Shown here: positions 27,383 through 34,510 of the stretch, piece after piece
Numbering within the stretch: position 1 is the stretch's first letter
Layout of the letters: each line of letters opens with the position of its first letter
DNA from: Desulfobacterales bacterium
GTDB lineage: Bacteria; Desulfobacterota; Desulfobacteria; Desulfobacterales; JAFDHS01
DNA length: 34,510 nt
NCBI GenBank assembly: GCA_030589165.1
Contig: JAUUWG010000005.1
Coordinates: forward strand, 1-34,510
Reading direction: 5' to 3'
Made by a program: the position numbers and the translations under genes
The notes under the pieces: model-generated
The model's database searches: none
What the model was told of the DNA's origin: nothing
What the model saw: only the letters and a program-made list of their open reading frames with translations

Positions 27383-28489
27383 TCACTTTTCCGAATCAGG
27401 GAAAAGCCTTTTTATATCGTGTTCACTTGCCTTGCAGATTCCTCTTTCCGTAATAAAACCGGTAACAAGTCTTGCCGGTGTAACATCAAAGGCATAATTT
27501 GCAGCAGGGCTTTCAGCCGGAGGGACCAGAACCATCTTTGTCTCCCCATGATCAAGGCCCTGCACATACCGTATTTCATCAGGATCGCGTTCTTCTATGG
27601 GGATTTCGTTTATTCCGTCTCTTATTTTCCAGTCGAATGTACTTGAAGGAAGGGCCACATAGAAGGGAACGTTGTTATCCTTGGCGGCAAGTGCTTTAAG
27701 ATAGGTTCCTATTTTATTTGCAACATCGCCGGTATACGTAGTTCTGTCCGTGCCGACAATGACCATGTCAACCATGCCGTGCTGCATAAGATGGCCGCCG
27801 GCATTATCCGTTATGACCGTATGCCTGACACCCTGTTTTCCCAATTCCCATGCCGTCAGTCTTGCCCCCTGATTCAGCGGCCGTGTTTCATCCACCCACA
27901 CATGTACATCAATCCCCTTTTCAAAGGCGGCATAAATCGGTGCGGTTGCAGTACCGTATTCTATGCAGGCAAGCCATCCGGCATTGCAGTGCGTAAGAAC
28001 ATTGACCGTTTTGCCTTTTTTATTACGACTGATCTCTTCAACCAGGGACAAACCATGCTCACCGATTTTTCTGCAGTTTTCAGCTTCCTCCTCAGCTATT
28101 CTTTCAGCCTCAAATCGTGCGGCAGCTATTCTTTCCGTGGCGTTTTCGACCTTTAACACCTCGGTGCAAACCCTGTCCACGGCCCATGAAAGATTAACGG
28201 CAGTGGGCCTGGCCGATTTTATTCTATTACATTCATTGATCAAATCGTTGTCAGCATTTTTTTCAGAATCAAAATTAACGGCGGCAAGATATACGCCATA
28301 AGCGGCTGCCACACCTATAAGCGGTGCCCCTCTTACAAACATTTCCTTTATTGCCGCTATAATATGGTCCACGGTTTTCAGGTCGGCAACAACAAATTCG
28401 TGGGGCAAAAGCCGCTGGTCTATGACCTTGACTGTTTTCAAATTCTCATCCAGCCATATGGGGCGAATCTCTTTACCGTCTACTTTCAT
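27383..28489 (-). CDS. mtnA: S-methyl-5-thioribose-1-phosphate isomerase
   Basis: IKEMFVRGAPLIGVAAAYGVYLA, VLTHCNAGWLACIEYGTATAPIYAA, VWVDETRPLNQGARLTAWEL, DNAGGHLMQHGMVDMVIVGTDR. Confidence 0.96.
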   Translation of the reverse strand: MKVDGKEIRPIWLDENLKTVKVIDQRLLPHEFVVADLKTVDHIIAAIKEMFVRGAPLIGVAAAYGVYLAAVNFDSEKNADNDLINECNRIKSARPTAVNLSWAVDRVCTEVLKVENATERIAAARFEAERIAEEEAENCRKIGEHGLSLVEEISRNKKGKTVNVLTHCNAGWLACIEYGTATAPIYAAFEKGIDVHVWVDETRPLNQGARLTAWELGKQGVRHTVITDNAGGHLMQHGMVDMVIVGTDRTTYTGDVANKIGTYLKALAAKDNNVPFYVALPSSTFDWKIRDGINEIPIEERDPDEIRYVQGLDHGETKMVLVPPAESPAANYAFDVTPARLVTGFITERGICKASEHDIKRLFPDSEK

Positions 28490-28658
28490 TCGTATCTTAT
28501 ATTCTAAAATTCGTGTATTTTATGTCAAAAAAATATGAATCGAAAAAAGTGTGAATCGAATTAAAAAATTATCCTATCATAACAAATAATTCAAGCAAGA
28601 GGAATTATACTCTTTTTTCAATTTTATTTGACGTTCGACTATTTTTTTCATAATCTTT

Positions 28659-28821
28659 AGAGCCTGTTTAAAAATTAGGGAATCCAAGTGAAAAAGTGTG
28701 AAAGCGAGGGCAAATTGTTGCAAATTTGAGGTGAATAGCAAGCCTATTTGCCGAAAATTTACGACAATTTGAACCGCTCTCACGGTTTTGCAGCGAATTC
28801 ATCAGTTTTTAAACAGGCTCT
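28659..28821 (-). repeat. 164-bp palindromic MITE-like repeat, copy 2 (inverted relative to copy 1)
   Basis: Reverse complement differs from 22074..22237 at about 5 positions by eye. Confidence 0.92.
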
Positions 28822-28885
28822 TGAAACAAGATAAACAGCATAACGACAAAAATCATACCCAAGGAACCATCACAAGGAACCATCA

Positions 28886-30133
28886 ATGGAAAACAAAGGC
28901 AATGTCATCAAAATTCTCGATCCGTCTCTTGAAAAACAGCATATTCTTCGCAACCAGGTTATTGATGATAAAGGGCCCGGAACTATTTTGCCTGATTTTG
29001 AAACCCTGTTAAACTCTATCGGGCAGCAAGGTATCAAAGTCAGCGGTAAACATAATTTTATCACTTTAAAACTTCTTCCCCAAATCAATGCCCAAATGAC
29101 GCATCCTGTCGAAATCGACCTCAAACGCCCCATACAGAAGTCATATCCTTATATTAACGGACTTTACCTTCTTGTTCGGGCTTCGGGCCTGGCTGTTGTA
29201 ACAGGCTCGGGAACAAACCAGAAGATGACTATCGATAATGAGGTGTTGCAATCCTGGAAAACCCTTAATCCGACAGAGCGTTATTTTACACTTTTAGAAA
29301 CCTGGCTGCTTAAGGGGCGACAGGAAATCATCGGAGAAAGAAGCGGTTATTCCGGTTTTCCTTTTTTGAAATGGGAGGATTTCTTTAAACGGATACCGGA
29401 TAAAGGTTTAAAAATCGCAGGAAATAAAGAAAGAGAGAGATCTATCAATTATTTGCCTGGATTATATACTATTGCGCTCCTGGATTTATTCGGACTGATT
29501 TCGCTAAAGCATGCCAAACCCGAAAAAGGTAAAGGATGGCGTATCGCCGAGGTGCAGCGTACGCCTTTTGGTGATGCACTGCTTACATTGCTTTCGGAAT
29601 ATTTCAGAGGCAAAGATTTTATTGAAAGTTACATTAATGAAAGTGAAATCGTCTTTGGTGCATTGCAGCCGATACTACAGCCTTTTTTTCCGGAAAAACG
29701 CAAAAATTTGATTATTCCGGAGCATAAAATTCATGACGGCATCTACGTATTCAAAGTATCCATAGACAGGGCCTGGCGGCAGATAGCCATACCCGGACAG
29801 ATGGATTTAGACGTTTTCAGCGCCGGCATTCTGGATGCCTTTGACTTTGAGCATGACCACCTTTACATGTTTTCCTACAAAAACCGTTTCGGTATACTTG
29901 AACACGTAAACCATCCCTATACGGAGGAACCTCCCTTCACGAACGAAGTCACCATTGGAGATCTGCCGCTTAATCCCGGCAACCTAATGATATTCCTCTT
30001 TGATTTTGGGGACAACTGGGAGTTTGATGTAAAACTGGAACGGATTAACCCGCCTGACCCGAAAATAAAGAAACCGGTTGTTACCGAATCTCATGGAGAA
30101 CCACCTGAACAGTACCCGGACTGGAATGAATGA
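28886..30133 (+). CDS. Protein with C-terminal pRiA4b ORF-3-like domain
   Basis: IYVFKVSIDRAWRQIAIPGQMDLDVFSAGILDAFDFEHDHLYMFSY...LMIFLFDFGDNWEFDVKLERI. Confidence 0.8.
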   Translation: MENKGNVIKILDPSLEKQHILRNQVIDDKGPGTILPDFETLLNSIGQQGIKVSGKHNFITLKLLPQINAQMTHPVEIDLKRPIQKSYPYINGLYLLVRASGLAVVTGSGTNQKMTIDNEVLQSWKTLNPTERYFTLLETWLLKGRQEIIGERSGYSGFPFLKWEDFFKRIPDKGLKIAGNKERERSINYLPGLYTIALLDLFGLISLKHAKPEKGKGWRIAEVQRTPFGDALLTLLSEYFRGKDFIESYINESEIVFGALQPILQPFFPEKRKNLIIPEHKIHDGIYVFKVSIDRAWRQIAIPGQMDLDVFSAGILDAFDFEHDHLYMFSYKNRFGILEHVNHPYTEEPPFTNEVTIGDLPLNPGNLMIFLFDFGDNWEFDVKLERINPPDPKIKKPVVTESHGEPPEQYPDWNE

Positions 30134-31193
30134 AATGGGCCAAATTATGAATTTTTTATATATCGACATTTTGATCTGGATCGGGATTCTTTTTTGTATT
30201 TCCCAATCGGCTATCTTTTCCGGTCTCAATCTTGCCTTTTTCAGCGTCAGCCGGCTTCGTCTGGAAATAGAAGCCAGAAACAACAATATGGCTGCCATCA
30301 AGGTCCTCAATATGAGAACCGATTCAAATTTTCTTCTGACCACCGTTCTCTGGGGCAATGTTGGTGTAAATGTTTTATTGGCGCTTTTATCAAATTCCGT
30401 GATGACCGGGATAAGCGCATTTATATTTTCAACATTTATTATTACCTTTTTAGGTGAAATTATTCCTCAAGCCTATTTCTCACGCCATGCACTTCGAATC
30501 GCTTCAGGTTTATCACCCTTTATAAGGATTTATCAGATCATATTATTCCCTGTTGCAAAGCCTTCGGCAAAATTGTTGGACCTGTGGCTGGGAAAAGAAA
30601 GTATTGAGTATTTCAAAGAAAAGAGTCTGAAACACTTAATTCAAAAACATGTTGAAGATGCAGAAGATATCGATCATGTGGAAGGAACCGGAGCGATCAA
30701 TTTCCTTGCTATAGATGACCTGATGGTAGGCCAGGAAGGGGAACCGATAGATCCGGACAGCATTATTTCATTACCCTTTCGTAACGGCAAACCCGTATTC
30801 CCCAAATTAAAAAAATCGGTTGATGACGCGTTTTTGAAAAAAATACACAAATCAAAAAAAAAGTGGATCATCATTACGGATAAAAAAAATTTTCCACGCG
30901 TGACAATGGATTCGGACGGTTTTTTAAGAAGCGCTTTGCTTGGGCCTGGGATTCCAAACCCTCATGATTTTTGTCATTCTCCGATTATTGTTTTAAATTC
31001 ATCAACTCCCCTTGGGAAAATTCTCAAACAGTTGGAATCCATGTATCCACCAGATGATGTAATCCATAAGGATATTATTCTGTTATGGGGAGATCAAAAG
31101 CGTATCATTACCGGGGCCGATATTTTGGGAAGATTGCTGCGTGGAATAAGCCGAAAAGTAAAACCGAAAAGAGAGCTGACCCAAACCCGATAA
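30126..31193 (+). CDS. DUF21/CNNM transmembrane domain protein
   Basis: SAIFSGLNLAFFSVSRLRLEIEARNNNMAAIKVLNMRTDSNFLLTTVLWGNVGVNVLLALLSNS, FLGEIIPQAYFSRHALRIAS; start overlaps the upstream stop. Confidence 0.85.
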   Translation: MNEMGQIMNFLYIDILIWIGILFCISQSAIFSGLNLAFFSVSRLRLEIEARNNNMAAIKVLNMRTDSNFLLTTVLWGNVGVNVLLALLSNSVMTGISAFIFSTFIITFLGEIIPQAYFSRHALRIASGLSPFIRIYQIILFPVAKPSAKLLDLWLGKESIEYFKEKSLKHLIQKHVEDAEDIDHVEGTGAINFLAIDDLMVGQEGEPIDPDSIISLPFRNGKPVFPKLKKSVDDAFLKKIHKSKKKWIIITDKKNFPRVTMDSDGFLRSALLGPGIPNPHDFCHSPIIVLNSSTPLGKILKQLESMYPPDDVIHKDIILLWGDQKRIITGADILGRLLRGISRKVKPKRELTQTR

Positions 31194-31237
31194 ACCGGAA
31201 AAGTGAGCTAAAGTTTGAAATGTCAGCCAGCCAGTAG

Positions 31238-31258
31238 GGGCGATCCTTGTGATCGCCC
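31238..31258. repeat. Short hairpin GGGCGATC-CTTGT-GATCGCCC
   Basis: 8-bp perfect stem between convergent genes; possibly REP-like or terminator. Confidence 0.6.
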
Positions 31259-31293
31259 GTTCAGTCGTAGTGTTAACATTCCGTATTGAATGA

Positions 31294-33003
31294 CTATAGA
31301 AACAGAGGAACAACACAAAACCGGGTCACATCCACAAGCCCCCTGTCGGTTATCTTGAGTTCGGGGATGACCGGAAGAGCTAAAAATGAAAGTGTCATAA
31401 AGGGATCATGGAGATCGGTACCCAATTGCCGTGCTGCACTGATCAACCGGTCAAGCTTGTCCCGAACCGTTTTAACCGGTTCAGGAGACATCAAACCGGC
31501 GATGGGAAGAGCAAGCCGTGCACAAACTTTCTTATCGCATGCCGCAACCAGCCCCCCTTCCATCTTGACCACGGATTCTGCAGCCATCTTCATGTCCTCG
31601 TCATTTGTCCCGACAACAATGATATTGTGTGAATCATGAGCTACGCTTGAGGCAATCGCTCCCTGTTTGAAGCCGAATCCCTTTACAAAGCCTTTTCCGA
31701 TATTGCCGGAGCCTGTGTGCCGATCAAGAACAGCAATTTTTATTATATCACGAGAAATATCGGACACAGCCGAATTGTCTACAACAAAAGTCTCTGTAAT
31801 AACCTGGCGGGTTATCAGTTGATCGGGAACTACTTCCATGACCCGTATGCGTTTTGACTGTGCAGGGATTGAAAAATCTATTTTTTCAATATTTACATTC
31901 ATGGCAGACGATAAGGGTATGGGAGCGGGTCTTTGAATTTCCGGCAACATCTCGCCGTCTTGGGCCACCGGAATGCCACGGCAAAAAACCTGGTCAACAC
32001 ATGGGTCGGCAAGATCTGAAAACACCACCAGATCCGCCCGCCTTCCCGGTGCAACAGCTCCGGCGTCCTTTATTCCGAAATACTCTGCCGGATTTAATGT
32101 CGCCATCTGAATGGCCGTTAAAGGATCAAGACCAAAGCGTACGGCTTCACGGACAATATGATCGATATGCCCCTCTCCGATGATGTCATGGGGATGGCGG
32201 TCGTCAGTACACCACATCATTCGGCGGGAGGTTCGTTCATTTATCAGCGGAAGCAGCGCATGTAAATTTTTAGCAGCCGTTCCTTCCCGGATCATGATGT
32301 GCATGCCGGCCATCAGTTTCTCTTGTGCCTCTTGCAGGGTCGTACATTCATGGTCACTTGAAATACCGGATGAAACATAAGCGTAAAGCTCTTTTCCCGT
32401 AAGCCCCGGTGCATGGCCGTCTATGGGTTTTTTATATTTTTTTGCGTTTTTGATTTTACTGAGCACATCAAAATCGCCGTGAATGACACCCGGATAATTC
32501 ATCATTTCAGCCAGTGCCAGAATCTTGTCCGTTTTTAAAAGAGGCGAAAGATCATCCGCCTCGATCCTTGCGCCTGAAGTCTCCATATGTGTTGCCGGCA
32601 CGCAGGAGGGGAGTGTAAAACAGATGTTCATCAACTGGTGCTCGCTGGACCGGATCATGTAGTTTATCCCGTCAATGCCAAGCACATTGGCAATTTCATG
32701 GGGGTCTGCAACCACCGTCGTGGTGCCGTGGGGGATTACGGCACGGGCGAATTCGGTGATACAGGCCATGGCGCTTTCAATATGAACATGGGCATCGATA
32801 AAACCGGGGGCAACAAAGCGCCCTTTGAGATCGACTCTTTTTTTTGCCGGATATGAGCCGAATCCAACAATATAACCGCCGGCAACGGCAATGTCCCCTG
32901 AAACGATCTGTCGTGAAAATACATTAATAATTCTGGCATGGGTCAAAAGCAGATCAACTTCTTTTTCACCTCGTGCCGATTTGATGATTTCATCAAGATT
33001 CAT
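31294..33003 (-). CDS. ade: Adenine deaminase
   Basis: GRFVAPGFIDAHVHIESAM, VIPHGTTTVVADPHEIANVLG, DGHAPGLTGKEL, CTDDRHPHDIIGEGHIDHIVREAV, SVAHDSHNIIVVGTNDEDM. Confidence 0.97.
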   Translation of the reverse strand: MNLDEIIKSARGEKEVDLLLTHARIINVFSRQIVSGDIAVAGGYIVGFGSYPAKKRVDLKGRFVAPGFIDAHVHIESAMACITEFARAVIPHGTTTVVADPHEIANVLGIDGINYMIRSSEHQLMNICFTLPSCVPATHMETSGARIEADDLSPLLKTDKILALAEMMNYPGVIHGDFDVLSKIKNAKKYKKPIDGHAPGLTGKELYAYVSSGISSDHECTTLQEAQEKLMAGMHIMIREGTAAKNLHALLPLINERTSRRMMWCTDDRHPHDIIGEGHIDHIVREAVRFGLDPLTAIQMATLNPAEYFGIKDAGAVAPGRRADLVVFSDLADPCVDQVFCRGIPVAQDGEMLPEIQRPAPIPLSSAMNVNIEKIDFSIPAQSKRIRVMEVVPDQLITRQVITETFVVDNSAVSDISRDIIKIAVLDRHTGSGNIGKGFVKGFGFKQGAIASSVAHDSHNIIVVGTNDEDMKMAAESVVKMEGGLVAACDKKVCARLALPIAGLMSPEPVKTVRDKLDRLISAARQLGTDLHDPFMTLSFLALPVIPELKITDRGLVDVTRFCVVPLFL

Positions 33004-33004
33004 T

Positions 33005-34321
33005 TTATCCGCCCGCTATTTTATCTGCAATCCGGTTAACGCCTTTCATTATATTTTCGATGTCCATCGTAAGAAGAGATCCGTCTTTCATTATCAATTT
33101 ACCGTTTACAATCGAAGTGGTCACATCACTTCCCTTTGCGGTATAGACAATATGGGACACGGGGTGATACATGGGAACCAAATGGGGGCTGTTTATATCA
33201 ATAATGATAAGATCCGCCTGCTTGCCGGCCTCCAGCGACCCTACCTCCCTGTCAAGGCCTATGGCTTTTGCGCCGTCAATGGTCGCCATTTTAATGACCC
33301 GGCCGGCATCCAGAACAGTCGGATCAAAGGTGTTGACTTTGTGGAGTTTGGCGGCGGTATCCATTTCCTGAAAAAAATCCAGATTATTGTTACTTGCGCA
33401 TCCGTCCGTGCCCAGGCCGACCGTTATTCCGGCTTTTATAAACTCGGGAACCGGAGCAATCCCGGAGGCAAGCTTTGTATTACTTTCCGGGTTATGAGAA
33501 ATTTTTGCATCACGTTTCGCTATGATTTCCATATCCTCTTCATCAACCCATATGTCATGGACAAGCAGCGTATGCCGGTCAAGTATTCCGATTTTGTCCA
33601 GGTACTTAACAGGCGTAACATGGTACTCTGAGCGAATCTGATCCCGTTCATTTCGTGTTTCCGCTACATGGATCTGAAAAAGGAGATCTTTTGAAGCCGC
33701 AGTATCTTTGGCCTTTTTTAATGTCTCAGCCGAACAGGTATAGGGGGAATGACAAAATATCGAAGGGGTTACGGCAGCATTTACGCCCTTCCACTTTTCC
33801 GTAAATTCCACGGCGGTTTTAATATTATTTTTCGGATCAGGAACACCCGGTGCAGGAAAATCAATAACCCCCTGACCCAGAACAGCCCGCATGCCTGAAT
33901 CACAGACCGCCTTTGCCACTTCATCTTCATAAAAATATCCATCACAGCATGTTGTTGTCCCGGAGAGTATCATCTCCGCACAGGAGAGAAGGGTTGCGAG
34001 TCTGACGGATTCAGGGTTGATGTATTTGCTTTCGGCAGGAAATATATATTCATTGAGCCAGGTCATCAACGGAAGATCATCGGCAAGCCCCCTGAAGAGC
34101 GACATGGGCAGATGGGTGTGGGTATTGACCAGGCCGGGCATGACGATCCCGCCTTTTGCATTGATAACCGTATCTGCCGCCGGAACCTCAACGTCTTCAT
34201 CCCATGGTCCGATACGATCAAGCATGCCGTTCCTTATACAGACAACACCCTTATCGATAATGTCAAAATCAGGATTGACCGTTACGATAATACCATTGTA
34301 AACAACGATATCGAATTCCAT
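33005..34321 (-). CDS. mtaD: 5'-methylthioadenosine/S-adenosylhomocysteine deaminase-type amidohydrolase
   Basis: GLVNTHTHLPMSLFRGLADDLPLMTWLNEYIFPAE, HVAETRNE, LVHDIWVDEEDM, SHNPESNTKLASGIAPV, GLGTDGCASNNNLDFFQEM. Confidence 0.92.
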   Translation of the reverse strand: MEFDIVVYNGIIVTVNPDFDIIDKGVVCIRNGMLDRIGPWDEDVEVPAADTVINAKGGIVMPGLVNTHTHLPMSLFRGLADDLPLMTWLNEYIFPAESKYINPESVRLATLLSCAEMILSGTTTCCDGYFYEDEVAKAVCDSGMRAVLGQGVIDFPAPGVPDPKNNIKTAVEFTEKWKGVNAAVTPSIFCHSPYTCSAETLKKAKDTAASKDLLFQIHVAETRNERDQIRSEYHVTPVKYLDKIGILDRHTLLVHDIWVDEEDMEIIAKRDAKISHNPESNTKLASGIAPVPEFIKAGITVGLGTDGCASNNNLDFFQEMDTAAKLHKVNTFDPTVLDAGRVIKMATIDGAKAIGLDREVGSLEAGKQADLIIIDINSPHLVPMYHPVSHIVYTAKGSDVTTSIVNGKLIMKDGSLLTMDIENIMKGVNRIADKIAGG

Positions 34322-34344
34322 GCATTTTCCTTAGTCACTTCACA

Positions 34345-34510
34345 GTTAGGAACGGAGATTAAATAACTTACCAATATTCCATCTCATCTTCAGGTCGCCT
34401 TTGCCCGATCCTCAATCAGATAATCCTCAAAATAGAGTAACTATTCCTGCGGTTATCTGATTTCGGATCGAACAAATCCGACCTAAATCTGAACGTAATA
34501 ATGTGCAATT
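34345..34510. repeat. Diverged copy of the 5.7-kb MITE-like element, cut by window end
   Basis: CATCTCATCTTCAGGTCGCC..CGATCCTCAATCAGATAATCCTCAAAATAGAGTAACTATTCCTGCGG..GATTTCGGATCGAACAAATCCGACCT aligns with 5760..5875. Confidence 0.75.

Overview
Window from what looks like a Desulfobacterota (sulfate-reducer-type) chromosome; the lineage is inferred from gene content only. The left 3.5 kb is mosaic accessory DNA. It holds a truncated RAYT/Y1-type transposase with a DnaA-like C-terminus, two attC-like recombination sites each followed within about 20-30 bp by a toxin-antitoxin module (hicBA; a decayed antitoxin/RelE-ParE pair), a probable group II intron 3' remnant, and a B12-binding radical SAM gene bracketed by two 138-bp direct repeats with TIRs. 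The rest is mostly ordinary chromosome: RluA-type pseudouridine synthase, beta-CASP MBL RNase, GH13 sugar phosphorylase, PyrK-like, Ste24-like M48 protease, IHF-alpha, GAF protein, an HdrCBA-MvhD/FlxD-FlxC/B/A-like operon, transketolase, GDT1, radical SAM, AhbA/B-like, PocR, MtnA, pRiA4b-ORF3 proteins, DUF21, adenine deaminase and MTA/SAH deaminase. Several dispersed palindromic or MITE-like repeat families were found by eye: 164-bp inverted copies at 22.07/28.66 kb, a TIR element at 5.72 kb with a diverged relative at 34.34 kb, an AGTGAGCTAAAGT family, and GTTGCAAC-core palindromes. No tRNA, rRNA or CRISPR array was recognised. No clearly new defence system was found; the strongest leads are the attC/RAYT/repeat-bracketed accessory segment and the repeat families.
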